This document shows positions 27,207 through 35,828 of a stretch of 64,000 nucleotides of DNA, one piece after another; position 1 is the first letter of the stretch; the number at the start of each line of letters is the position of its first letter. The stretch lies in NCBI RefSeq assembly GCF_026191725.2, contig NZ_CP120863.1, positions 1,220,001 to 1,284,000 of the forward strand, given 5' to 3'. Under the pieces are notes generated by a model. That model did not search any database. It was not told the DNA's origin and was given only the letters and a program-made list of their open reading frames with translations. The position numbers were made by a program, and so were the translations under genes. The stretch is from Roseibium porphyridii. GTDB taxonomy: Bacteria > Pseudomonadota > Alphaproteobacteria > Rhizobiales > Stappiaceae.

Positions 27207-27221
27207 TGCAATTCTTACCGC

Positions 27222-27473
27222 TCAGTGGCCATTACCGAATTTTGACAAGATAAAGCCGATAATCCGGTTAAGAAACGTAAGCACCAGAAACACTGCCAAC
27301 AGGCCGACAAAGAAGCGCATGTCGGTGAGCAAGGTTCCCTTTGTCAGGTCCAACATGCGTACGCTCGAATTGGCATAGATCCAGACATAGTAAGCGATTG
27401 CCGCGAGCGCTCCCGTCAGTACGAGCGAAACAACAATCGTCTGCCAGGTCGGTTTTTGAGGTGTCTCGCTCAT
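27222..27473 (-). CDS. Small membrane protein of the Rieske cluster (83 aa)
   Basis: No family recognised. Two predicted membrane helices (about residues 10-31 and 52-74) flank a short loop containing NSSVRMLDLTKGTLL; the C-terminus is GFILSKFGNGH. ATG start overlaps the upstream 253-aa gene by four bases (ATGA). It is the last gene of a five-gene chain in which every junction is a four-base overlap, so its product is probably needed in fixed proportion with the Rieske membrane protein. Confidence 0.72.
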   Translation of the reverse strand: MSETPQKPTWQTIVVSLVLTGALAAIAYYVWIYANSSVRMLDLTKGTLLTDMRFFVGLLAVFLVLTFLNRIIGFILSKFGNGH

Positions 27474-28231
27474 TTCAAGATCCTCGCGGTCGCCAGATCC
27501 ACTTTGAAGACCATCAGGTCATCCAACCTTTCGACTTCGCCTTCAACCTCGATGTAAAGCGCGAGCAGCGACTTGAGTTCGTCGCCAAGCAAATTGCCAT
27601 CCTTGTCCGCCATCATGAAAAAGTTGCGGTTCTCGACCGGACCGGATGAAACGAAAACCGGCGGAATTCCACCGGTCAGGCAAAGATCCGCACAGGCTTT
27701 GTGAGCAAGGCCCCTGCCAGGCCGCATAGCGCCCGCATAGCATTTGCCGTCACAGATTTCGCCGGCAAGTTTCCAGCGGCCAAGCGGGACGGCCTCGCTG
27801 GGAGCAAATTCCTCGGTTTCGCCTTCAACGGCTTCAACGCGACCGACCTGAACCATTGTCAGGTCGCCCCGATTTACCGGAACACCGCGTATTGAAACCG
27901 TAGACCCCTTGTGGGTTTCAGCCTGTTTGAAGACACCCCGTTTGCCTTGTCCGGCCAGCATGTAGGTCTTTGCCGGTTCACCGTCCTTGGCCGGCACCCG
28001 AAACACCGGATATGGCCTCAGTTCCAATATGCCCGCGGTTTCAAATCGGTTTCCCCACTCGAAGCCGCCGGCGCCAGGGTCGTTTTGCGTTGACGAAAGA
28101 GCCAGTGCGGCGAGACCGAGACCTGCAACGAAGCAGACGGAGAAAACGCCCAGGAACATCACAAGAGTTTTGGGGACCGCGTTCAGATAGCCGACAAAAA
28201 ACGGCGCTTCTTTGGTCTGTCTCCAGGTCAT
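27470..28231 (-). CDS. Membrane-anchored protein with CX3C-X15-CX3C motif
   Basis: A 253-aa protein I cannot assign to a named family. One membrane helix (about residues 18-46) is followed by a soluble, probably periplasmic, region. Four cysteines at 160, 164, 180 and 184 form CX3C-X15-CX3C within EICDGKCYAGAMRPGRGLAH and the following KACADLC, then LTGGIPPVF. The pattern suggests a metal or disulfide site. It overlaps both neighbours by four bases and lies directly downstream of the Rieske membrane protein, so a role in the same electron-transfer complex is inferred. Confidence 0.72.
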   Translation of the reverse strand: MTWRQTKEAPFFVGYLNAVPKTLVMFLGVFSVCFVAGLGLAALALSSTQNDPGAGGFEWGNRFETAGILELRPYPVFRVPAKDGEPAKTYMLAGQGKRGVFKQAETHKGSTVSIRGVPVNRGDLTMVQVGRVEAVEGETEEFAPSEAVPLGRWKLAGEICDGKCYAGAMRPGRGLAHKACADLCLTGGIPPVFVSSGPVENRNFFMMADKDGNLLGDELKSLLALYIEVEGEVERLDDLMVFKVDLATARILK

Positions 28232-29295
28232 GCCGCTTCTCCTATCTCAACAGGCTCGACATAGGTGCCCGGTGGTTGAGGATTGGGGTCGAGCAGAACG
28301 GTCGATCCGATCAGTTTGAGCCGATAGGTCGAAATCTTCTCTGTGAAAGGTTCCGGCGCACGGCCGTCTGCGAGATTGTACTGGTAGCCGTGCCAGGGAC
28401 AGGTAATGCATCCCCAAAGCACCTTGCCTTCGCCGAGTGGACCATTTTGGTGTGCACAGGCATTGGTTATGGCGGACAGCTTGCCATCATATTTGAAGAT
28501 GGCGACGCGCTCGTCCTCGGTGAGTGTCACGACCTTCGCGCAATCGTCGTCAATCTCTTCCAGCTCTCCGGCAACGACCCATCCGGCTTCCTGGAGTGAG
28601 GCCTTTGCGGTTTGTTCGCCGCGTTCCCGTCTGGCTTCCATGCGGCCGGTCGCAAAATGCAGACCGCAAACAAGAACAACGCTGGCCGCCACGACGCTGG
28701 TGAAGATCGGGTCGGCGGGGCCCTGAAGTGCCCCGAGCGCAACGTGAAGCACAACGAAGGCGTACGCGGCATAGATAGACATATGCAGCGCTTTCCAGAT
28801 CGGTGCTCCCAGAAAACTCAGCCAGAAGTCGTGGCTTGTTGCTGCCAGGACAAACAGGACTATCAAGGCCGCAATGCCAAGGGCTTCGAAAGGGAAGCCG
28901 AGCAGTTGGCCGTAGTTTGTGTTGGATGACAACAAGGCGACATAGCGGTCGGTCGGTGAGAAATTGAAATACCATGTCAGCACGTAGTTCGCATGGACGG
29001 CGGCAATGCCCGCGGTCATGACACCGAAGTGGCGGCGATTGTAGAGCAGTGGAAGGAACCGCCGGTCAAGGCGAGCGAGCGGACCGATGCACAAGATCAC
29101 TGTCAGCATCAAGAAGGCGCAGCTGCCAAAGGCGCGCATTCTCAAGATAGCGCCATCAATCGGCTTGGTGACATCTTCAAACATCGGGCCGACACGAATG
29201 AAGATGTAGAGATAAAGCGCAACTGCAATCAGCAGCACGGCATCATAGAAGATCTTGTTCCGGTTCCAGATGACGGGCGTATATTGAACACTCAT
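28228..29295 (-). CDS. Rieske [2Fe-2S] protein fused to a ferric-reductase-like membrane domain
   Basis: 355 aa. Residues 1-215 contain about six helices with four histidines placed like heme ligands (H89 in NRRHFG, H101 in AAVHANY, H171 in KALHMS, H184 in VVLHVAL), similar to the YedZ/MsrQ ferric-reductase-like domain. Residues about 235-345 are a Rieske domain with C280-x-H282 (CAHQNGPLGEG) and C299-x2-H302 (CPWHGYQY). Electrons could pass between a b-type heme pair and the iron-sulfur cluster. Overlaps its neighbours by four bases on each side. The partner and direction of electron flow are unknown. Confidence 0.82.
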   Translation of the reverse strand: MSVQYTPVIWNRNKIFYDAVLLIAVALYLYIFIRVGPMFEDVTKPIDGAILRMRAFGSCAFLMLTVILCIGPLARLDRRFLPLLYNRRHFGVMTAGIAAVHANYVLTWYFNFSPTDRYVALLSSNTNYGQLLGFPFEALGIAALIVLFVLAATSHDFWLSFLGAPIWKALHMSIYAAYAFVVLHVALGALQGPADPIFTSVVAASVVLVCGLHFATGRMEARRERGEQTAKASLQEAGWVVAGELEEIDDDCAKVVTLTEDERVAIFKYDGKLSAITNACAHQNGPLGEGKVLWGCITCPWHGYQYNLADGRAPEPFTEKISTYRLKLIGSTVLLDPNPQPPGTYVEPVEIGEAA

Positions 29296-29459
29296 TGTGC
29301 TGCCTCCGTCGAACCACTTTCCGGAGCCTCGATCAAGACGGCCGGACGATCAACCGGAGGCGTTTGCCGCAGGGCGAGAATTGTGAAGAAGGCGAGTGGA
29401 AGCAAGATGCCAAGGATCGTCCAGATCCTGGCATGGGCTGTACGGTGAGCACGTTTCAT
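29292..29459 (-). CDS. Very small membrane protein (55 aa) in the Rieske chain
   Basis: An ORF of 55 codons from ATG 29459 to TGA 29292: a basic N-terminus (MKRAHRTAHAR), one hydrophobic helix (about residues 13-30, WTILGILLPLAFFTILAL) and a Pro/Glu-rich tail ending TEAAQ. Both ends overlap neighbouring genes by exactly four bases (ATGA), which is good evidence that it is translated. No family recognised. Confidence 0.7.
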   Translation of the reverse strand: MKRAHRTAHARIWTILGILLPLAFFTILALRQTPPVDRPAVLIEAPESGSTEAAQ

Positions 29460-29677
29460 CGCCGCGCCTCCCCATGCTTTTCAAGCACGACCCAACGATA
29501 GATCACCAGAGGCCAGATCAGGCAAATGCCTGGAATGAGCAGGGGCCGGAAAGCGTAGGACCCGCGTGAGGACGGCTCTATCCGGTCAATGCCAATTACC
29601 AGGAACAGAGCTGCGACAACACCGCCTGCCATCAGGTAGTACTGGCCTATTTCGATCAAAAATTCTGCTGTTTGCAA
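29456..29677 (-). CDS. Small membrane protein (73 aa), first gene of the coupled Rieske chain
   Basis: 73 aa with two hydrophobic segments (about residues 13-30 and 45-62) separated by GIDRIEPSSRGSYAFRP. The start is TTG 29677, supported by GGAG seven bases upstream. The stop overlaps the 55-aa gene by four bases. The segment RIEPSSRGSYAFRPLLIPG followed by LIWPL looks conserved-protein-like but I cannot name a family. 161 non-coding bases separate it from the upstream ThDP gene; they contain a GGAATG-ACGG-CATTCC repeat at 29816-29831. Confidence 0.68.
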   Translation of the reverse strand: MQTAEFLIEIGQYYLMAGGVVAALFLVIGIDRIEPSSRGSYAFRPLLIPGICLIWPLVIYRWVVLEKHGEARR

Positions 29678-29838
29678 TTTACGGCTCCAGCTTTATCAAC
29701 TTTGCGTCTTGTCACCCGGGTCAAGCTTCCGGTGTCCAGTAAACACCAGCCACTTGTCGTTTGCACCGGTAAAAGCCAGTGGCAGAGCGGCATCCGGTAA
29801 CACCTCGGCGCAGCAGGAATGACGGCATTCCGACCTCC

Positions 29839-31815
29839 TCAAACCAGATCGGCGTCGGTGATGATTTCCACAAGCGACGGCCCATTGTGAGCGATTGCCT
29901 CGCCAATGGCACTCTTCAGATCAGCGCTATCGGTCACTCTGTGTCCTTGTCCACCGCAAAGCCGCGCAAAGGCCGCGAAGGATGGATTTGTGAGGTTGGT
30001 TTCCCACACCGGCCATTCACCGGAACGCTGTTCTTTCGAGATCTTGCCGAGTTCGGAGTTGTTCAGGAGGATATGTGTGATGTTCATCCCGTATTTTACG
30101 GCAGTGGTGAATTCCATCGCATATTGACCGAACCCGCCGTCGCCGGAGATCGAGATGACTTTGCGGCCATGATACTGTTCGAAGTCCTGCGTGGCACACC
30201 AGGCACCAATGGCTGCGGGCAGGCCAAAGCCGATTGAACCGAGATAACCTGACATCAAGATACGCTGACCACGTGGTTCAAAATAACGGCCGAAGGAATA
30301 GGTGTTGTTGCCGACATCGACGGGAATGATCGCGTCTTCCGGGCACAATTCGCTCAAGACCTTGAAGATTGCTGCTGAGTGAATGCCCTGGCCGCGCTCT
30401 TCCGTTAGACGGCGCTCCTTTTCCTCGCGCCAGATCTGCCAGCGTTCGACAAGTTCGGAAACCTGATCGGCAGCGTCGGAATCCTTTGTTACCTGAGGCA
30501 TGACTGCTTCACAGAAAGTGCCAATTTCCCCCCAGACCGGTAAAGAGACAGGATGGAATTTTCCGAGTTGCATGCGTTCGAAATCGACCTGAATGATCGG
30601 CTTGTAGGGGGCAATGCCGGTGTGGTTTGCAAATGATGATCCAAGTGAAATGATCAGGTCCGCTTCATTCATGAACCAGCTTGCAATCGGTGTCCCGGAT
30701 CGGCCAAGAACACCAGCGGCGAGCGGGTGCGTGTCCGGGATCAGACCCTTGCCCTTGAAGGTCGTCATAACCGGTGCGCCGATCTTCTCGGCCAGGGCTA
30801 TAACCTTGTCCCTGACATCCTTGGCACCATAGCCAAGAACGATCGCTGGGCGTTTTGCGCCATTGATCATCTCGATGGCTTTATTGAGATCTTCCGTTGA
30901 CGGGGTCACCTTAGAGCCGCCAATTCGCCCTTCGGGAGATCCGGCATCTTTCTCGCTCGGGATCGTCTGGACATCGTCTGGAAAGATCAGGTTTGAGACA
31001 TCCCGTTCAACGATTGCTGTCTTGAGCGCCAACGACATGAGCTCGGCATGGTTGGACGTGCTGAGGACGGGTTGGGAGAAACGCGATACGGCATCGAAGG
31101 CCGATTTGAGGTCAATGTCCTGAAATGCACCCGGTCCGAAGACCTGTGTCTGGACCTGACCGGTCAGGGCAAGAACTGGAGCCCGGTCCACCTTGGCATC
31201 CCAAAGACCAGTCAGAAGGTTTGTTGCGCCCGGTCCTGCAATGGTCAGGCAGCCTGCAGGCTTTCCCGTCAACTTGCCATAGGCAGACGCTGCGAATGCT
31301 GCTGCGCCTTCGTGCCGGATGCCGACATAGCCAAGTTTACCCTTGTTGACCTGAAGCCGAATGGCATCTGCCAGCCCGAGATTGGAGTGGCCAACCATGC
31401 CAAAGACACGTTTGACGCCCCAATTCACCATGGTCTCGGCCATGACATCGGTGACAGTCCGTTCGTGTTCCGGTTCAGCTTCTATCCCGACAAAAATCTC
31501 TCCGTTCTCGATCTTGAGCGGGAAGACTTTTTGGCCCGTGTCTTCGTGACCGCCAGGAGGCGCACCGGTCAGCGGATCGAAATCCCACCCATGCCATGGA
31601 CACCGGATCCAGCATTTGCCGTCGGTGCCCTTTTCAATCGAACCCTCCCCGAGAGGGCCGCGTTGATGCGGGCAATGATTGTCCATCGCAGCCCATTGGC
31701 CGTCGAAATGCGACAAGCAGATGGAAGTGGTTCTTGCGGTGACGGTCTTGACCCGGCCTTCCGGCAGATCATCGACATGTGCGACCTTGATCCAGTCGAG
31801 ATTTTGAGCGTCCAT
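29839..31815 (-). CDS. Rieske domain fused to a thiamine-diphosphate enzyme (acetolactate-synthase-like)
   Basis: 658 aa. Residues 1-112 are a Rieske domain with C48-x-H50 (CPHQRGPLGEG) and C72-x2-H75 (CPWHGWDFD). Residues about 118-658 are a complete ThDP enzyme of the acetolactate-synthase/pyruvate-oxidase superfamily: TVTDVMAETMVNWGVKRVFG, the ylide-activating Glu (E169, GIRHEGAAAFAA), GPGATNLLTGL, and the ThDP/Mg motif SGDGGFGQYAMEF to LLNNSELG. Length without the Rieske part (about 540) is normal. An iron-sulfur domain on such an enzyme suggests electron transfer from the ThDP-bound intermediate, as in pyruvate oxidases, but the substrate is unknown. Confidence 0.85.
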   Translation of the reverse strand: MDAQNLDWIKVAHVDDLPEGRVKTVTARTTSICLSHFDGQWAAMDNHCPHQRGPLGEGSIEKGTDGKCWIRCPWHGWDFDPLTGAPPGGHEDTGQKVFPLKIENGEIFVGIEAEPEHERTVTDVMAETMVNWGVKRVFGMVGHSNLGLADAIRLQVNKGKLGYVGIRHEGAAAFAASAYGKLTGKPAGCLTIAGPGATNLLTGLWDAKVDRAPVLALTGQVQTQVFGPGAFQDIDLKSAFDAVSRFSQPVLSTSNHAELMSLALKTAIVERDVSNLIFPDDVQTIPSEKDAGSPEGRIGGSKVTPSTEDLNKAIEMINGAKRPAIVLGYGAKDVRDKVIALAEKIGAPVMTTFKGKGLIPDTHPLAAGVLGRSGTPIASWFMNEADLIISLGSSFANHTGIAPYKPIIQVDFERMQLGKFHPVSLPVWGEIGTFCEAVMPQVTKDSDAADQVSELVERWQIWREEKERRLTEERGQGIHSAAIFKVLSELCPEDAIIPVDVGNNTYSFGRYFEPRGQRILMSGYLGSIGFGLPAAIGAWCATQDFEQYHGRKVISISGDGGFGQYAMEFTTAVKYGMNITHILLNNSELGKISKEQRSGEWPVWETNLTNPSFAAFARLCGGQGHRVTDSADLKSAIGEAIAHNGPSLVEIITDADLV

Positions 31816-31844
31816 TTTCTGGTCTCCCTAGAAGTCGGTCCGTG

Positions 31845-33455
31845 TCAGGCAACGCCGCCAAAGGCTACACCGGAAAGATCCGAAATTTCCCGTTTCCAAG
31901 TCGTCAGATCCTCCTCACAAAACTGGTTGAGGTGGGAATAGCCACAGGCACGGGCCATTACCTGCATCAGCTCCACGGAGGCATCAAAGAAATTGGTCAG
32001 TTGTCGGGCTGACTTCTCGATTTGCAGGCGGTTGACCAAATGGGGTTTCTGCGTCGCGATCCCAACGGGGCAATTGTTGGTGTGGCAGGCACGCATCGCT
32101 ATACAGCCGATCGCCTGCATGGCCGAGTTGGAAACGGCGACGGCATCTGCGCCGAGTGCCAAGGCTTTCAGGAAGTCAGCCGGTTTTCGAAGGCCGCCGG
32201 TGATCACAAGGGTCACGTCTGATCGGCCGAGCCTGTCCAGATGCCGCCGGGCACGGGCAAGGGCTGGAATCGTCGGGACTGAGATGTTGTCCCGGAAAAT
32301 GATCGGAGCCGCACCCGTGCCACCGCCCCGGCCGTCCAGAATGATGTAGTCGACACCGACCTCCAGTGCGGCATCAATGTCCTTCTCAATGTGCTGGGCT
32401 GAAAGCTTGTAACCGATTGGAATGCCGCCTGTGCGGCTACGAACTTCGTCGGCAAATTCCTTGATCTGCGAGACTTCCGTCCAGTCCGGAAAACGCGGTG
32501 GAGAGATGGCATCCTCACCTTCATTCAAACCGCGAACTTCGGCGATCTTGCCCTTCACTTTTGAACCGGGCAAATGGCCTCCCGTGCCGGTCTTGGCGCC
32601 TTGTCCCCCCTTGAAGTGGAAAGCCTGTACCTTGTTGAGCTTGTCCCAGTCGAAGCCGAAACGGGCCGACGCCAGTTCATAGAAATATCGTGAATTTGCT
32701 TCCTGTTCTTCGGGCAGCATGCCGCCTTCACCTGAGCAGATGCCCGTGCCGGCAAGTTCGGCGCCGCGCGCCAACGCAACCTTTGCCGGCTCGGATAATG
32801 CGCCATAGCTCATATCTGAAACGAAGAGCGGTATCTTAAGGCGCAGCGGTTTTTGGGCGTTGGGGCCAATCACCACATCCGTTCCGACCGGATCATCGTC
32901 CAGAAGAGGCGGACGGTGCAGCTGAGCAGTCAGAATTTGAATGTCGTCCCAGTCGGGCAACTGCGTTCTGGGTACACCCATTGCGTCGACCCGCCCGTGA
33001 TGGCCGGTTTTGGTGAGGGCGTCACGGGCGTATTGCTGGATGAGCCCGGTATACGGCTCTTCTTCCGTGCCATGGCTGGTGTCGGCATAAAGGCCGAGAT
33101 ACTGGTCGCGGTCGAAGGGTTGAGGATGCTCTTTTGCCCAGGCGGCAATCTCGTCTTCATCGACAACAACTTTGTCGTCCTCGATCCAGCTGGAAAATTT
33201 CGGAAGCGCTTCGGAGTTGTTGTATTCGGAGACACCACTGTCGAGCCGATAGTCCCAATAGTGCAGCCCGCAAATCAGATTGTCGCCGTCAACATACCCA
33301 TCCGACATAAGCGCACCACGATGGAGGCAGCGCCCATAGAAAACAGAGACATCGTCGTCGAACCGGACGACAACCAGGTCAACACTTGCAACAAGCGCGT
33401 ATTGAGGGTCCCTGTCTGCCAGTTCGCTCAGATTTGCTACAGCTGTCTTCTTCAT
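31845..33455 (-). CDS. Rieske domain fused to a glutamate-synthase-like FMN domain
   Basis: 536 aa. Residues about 1-100 form a Rieske domain with C43-x-H45 (CLHRGALMSDG) and C62-x2-H65 (CGLHYWDYR). From about residue 150 it matches the FMN domain of glutamate synthase large subunit: FVSDMSYGALSEPAKVALARG, GEGGMLPEE, KGGQGAKTGTGGHLP, DGRGGGTGAAP and the 3Fe-4S cysteines in GCIAMRACHTNNCPVGIATQ. The amidotransferase and C-terminal domains of GltB are absent. It lies 29 bases upstream of the Rieske-ThDP gene, so both are co-transcribed. It may be an amino- or electron-transfer partner rather than a true glutamate synthase. Confidence 0.85.
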   Translation of the reverse strand: MKKTAVANLSELADRDPQYALVASVDLVVVRFDDDVSVFYGRCLHRGALMSDGYVDGDNLICGLHYWDYRLDSGVSEYNNSEALPKFSSWIEDDKVVVDEDEIAAWAKEHPQPFDRDQYLGLYADTSHGTEEEPYTGLIQQYARDALTKTGHHGRVDAMGVPRTQLPDWDDIQILTAQLHRPPLLDDDPVGTDVVIGPNAQKPLRLKIPLFVSDMSYGALSEPAKVALARGAELAGTGICSGEGGMLPEEQEANSRYFYELASARFGFDWDKLNKVQAFHFKGGQGAKTGTGGHLPGSKVKGKIAEVRGLNEGEDAISPPRFPDWTEVSQIKEFADEVRSRTGGIPIGYKLSAQHIEKDIDAALEVGVDYIILDGRGGGTGAAPIIFRDNISVPTIPALARARRHLDRLGRSDVTLVITGGLRKPADFLKALALGADAVAVSNSAMQAIGCIAMRACHTNNCPVGIATQKPHLVNRLQIEKSARQLTNFFDASVELMQVMARACGYSHLNQFCEEDLTTWKREISDLSGVAFGGVA

Positions 33456-33509
33456 TTCTTCCCCCGGCTACCGGCTCTATTGCCTTGGCTTGTTGAATAT
33501 GAGCGCCAG

Positions 33510-34757
33510 TCAGTCTGGCTGCGTTTCTGGCCGCATCGATGGAACACTCACCATCTCCGCTGCTTCATCTTGTGTTGACATGCGCGCGCCGTACCACTTG
33601 GCGAACGGCACCGCGGTGATGCCGTGGAGCACAGCGCTGATCCAGACTGCGTTGACGGCGAGGTTGAGCAGTTGCTCACCGATTTCATGATCGATCTGAT
33701 CAACGACCAGCAGGGCAAACAGCGCTGTTGCCAGACCGCGTGGTCCGAACCAGCCAAAGAACAGTTTTGTCAACGGTGAAGCGTCCGTTCCACTGAGCGA
33801 CAGCCAAACGGCAAGCGGACGCACAATAAAGAGGCTGATCAGGATGATTGCGAGGCTTCCACCGTCAAGATGGGCAATTGCAGTTGGAACGAGGGCCAGA
33901 CCAATCAGGAAAAAAGCGCCCCAGGCCAGCATTTGGCCTTCGCTTTCGGTGAATTCGTAAATGAATGCGCACTGGCCCTTGATGACATTGCCGAAGAAAA
34001 GGCCGGCAACAAATGCTGAGATAAAGCCGTTGCCGTCAACAAGACCGGCGGCCAGATAAGCACCGCCCGCCATGGCGATGGCACCAATGCCTTCAATAGT
34101 CGCCGTCGTCATCTTGCGCTGTTTTGCCGCCAGAAACATGATGCCTCCGACCGCACCGACAACACCTCCGACAAGCGGCCCCAGCACAACCTGTTTTGCC
34201 CCGAAGAGCAGCCAGTTCGTGGCGGTGGGCTGCATCATTTCACCTGCGAGGCTGGCAAAGAGCAGGATCACCGGCAAAGCCAGACCATCGTTCAGGCCGC
34301 TTTCCAACGTCAGGGCCCTGCGTACCCGCTCAGGAACGGCCTTGTTGGTAACGACGGCTTGCCCAAGGGCGGCATCGGTTGGGGCGAGGAGCGCTGCTGC
34401 CAGAGCTGCTACGATCAAGGGTTCGGTGGAAAAGAATGGCGCTGCTGCAGCAGTGCCCAGAACCACTGCCAACGGAAGGCCGATAAGCAGCATGCGCAGC
34501 GGCCATTGGTGGCGTTTTCGAATGGCTTGCAGGTTGATCTGGGCCGCATCAAGGAACAGAAGGATGATCAACGCAAGTTCGGCCACGATATGCAGCAGAT
34601 GCTCTGCATCCTGAAAGGGAAACATCCCTGTCTGAGACATTAGGAAGCCGAAGCCCAGAAACAGCATCGGCGCTGTTAAAATGCTTCTGGAAAGCGTTTT
34701 TGCCAGCAAGGTGTAACTCACCGTAAACATTGCCAGCATCAAAAGACCGGTGGCCAT
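33510..34757 (-). CDS. Cation:proton antiporter, CPA1 type
   Basis: A 415-aa antiporter with about twelve helices. The CPA1 signature region LLAPTDAALGQAVV and ESGLNDGLALPVILLF (the ND pair) is present, so Na+/H+ exchange is likely. ATG 34757 has GGGAGAG upstream; an in-frame ATG at 34790 lacks one. It is on the same strand as and 54 bases upstream of the Rieske-GltB gene, so it may be the first gene of that transcript or merely adjacent. Confidence 0.83.
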   Translation of the reverse strand: MATGLLMLAMFTVSYTLLAKTLSRSILTAPMLFLGFGFLMSQTGMFPFQDAEHLLHIVAELALIILLFLDAAQINLQAIRKRHQWPLRMLLIGLPLAVVLGTAAAAPFFSTEPLIVAALAAALLAPTDAALGQAVVTNKAVPERVRRALTLESGLNDGLALPVILLFASLAGEMMQPTATNWLLFGAKQVVLGPLVGGVVGAVGGIMFLAAKQRKMTTATIEGIGAIAMAGGAYLAAGLVDGNGFISAFVAGLFFGNVIKGQCAFIYEFTESEGQMLAWGAFFLIGLALVPTAIAHLDGGSLAIILISLFIVRPLAVWLSLSGTDASPLTKLFFGWFGPRGLATALFALLVVDQIDHEIGEQLLNLAVNAVWISAVLHGITAVPFAKWYGARMSTQDEAAEMVSVPSMRPETQPD

Positions 34758-34910
34758 GAATGCACTCTCTCCCAAAGCCCACGGCAGCATTTAGGCTCGA
34801 TGGCACCGCAGGCTCAAATCATAACCCGATGACACTCGTGTGTGGCAACTGTGAAATTACCCAAGGTCAGATTTGCTGGACGTTAGCCATTGATCAGCGA
34901 AAGAGAATTT

Positions 34911-35648
34911 TTATTGCACCTGTGCGAAACGCTGCAGGATCTTGTCGGCGTCTTCCGGGCGTGCAGCAATTTCCAGAATCAGTTTCTTGCGCACGGCATC
35001 TGCAAATGTTGCGGCACTGTCGGCTGTCACCACGAAGGCTGCGGGACCACCAATGATGTCCTGATGGAACCTTTCCTCAAGGTCGTAGGCCACAGGGCGC
35101 CCGGAACAATGACGGCACAGAACGGCGAGGCCGTTGATCACGATCCCTGATGAAACGACAGTTTCTCTGGCCTCGTGAATGGTCGGGCCGTTCCAGTTGT
35201 TGGCACTGTCGGCGGACAGATCGATGACACGCCGCAATCCGGTATAGGCGTTGGTGTCGATCAATTCCTTGCCTTTGAGCAGGGCTGCACCAATCGCGTT
35301 CCGTCCGAACGCGCGGCGCGGTGGCTCCAAAAGCCTTGCCGCAAAGTCTTCCGCAGATGCCTTGCCGTCTATGACTGTCCAATCGACAACAACGTCCTGG
35401 GAAAACATGTCGGCCCATTCAACATAGGTAACAACGATCTTCCCGTAAGCATTGCTGGCTATGGCGCTCAGCACTGACGGATCCGTGATCGCTTCGGCAT
35501 AACCTTGCCTTTGGAACTGGATCTCGGCGTCGTCAATTGAGCCGGTCGCGTCGGCCAGAAGCACGAGTTCAAGGTCCAGTTCTTCGGACACGGCAGGCGT
35601 CGCCGTGAGGAAACACCAGGCAAAGACCAGAGCCGCAATCCGTTTCAT
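34911..35648 (-). CDS. DUF1194 domain-containing protein, VWA-like
   Basis: A 245-aa secreted protein with a signal peptide (residues about 1-21, cleaving after PAVS). The rest resembles DUF1194, a von Willebrand factor A-like fold: LELVLLADATGSIDDAEIQ has a MIDAS-like D-x-T/S-x-S pattern, followed by GYAEAITDPSVLSAI, RRAFGRNAIGAALLKG and RRVIDLSADSANNW. Such proteins probably bind metal-dependent protein ligands in the periplasm; no function is established. Gap 34758-34910 to the antiporter holds nothing evident. Confidence 0.8.
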   Translation of the reverse strand: MKRIAALVFAWCFLTATPAVSEELDLELVLLADATGSIDDAEIQFQRQGYAEAITDPSVLSAIASNAYGKIVVTYVEWADMFSQDVVVDWTVIDGKASAEDFAARLLEPPRRAFGRNAIGAALLKGKELIDTNAYTGLRRVIDLSADSANNWNGPTIHEARETVVSSGIVINGLAVLCRHCSGRPVAYDLEERFHQDIIGGPAAFVVTADSAATFADAVRKKLILEIAARPEDADKILQRFAQVQ

Positions 35649-35828
35649 ATGCCCCTCCTATCAGGCCATTCACCTGCAGTAGCTAGGGCAGCGAGCGGAA
35701 AAAGGAAAAGTGCGGTGAAGCGGAGAGCCTGAAATTATTGCGAATTTTTGCCAAATTTCTTTTTGGGCAACCAAGATTTTAACACACTTTCTCGCATTTC
35801 TTTGGGGGTGCATTCGAGGAGCAGTGTT

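Noticed and set aside
29721..29912. A 63-codon minus-strand frame between the ThDP gene and the small membrane genes
   Set aside because: It overlaps the end of the ThDP gene in another frame and lacks a ribosome site.
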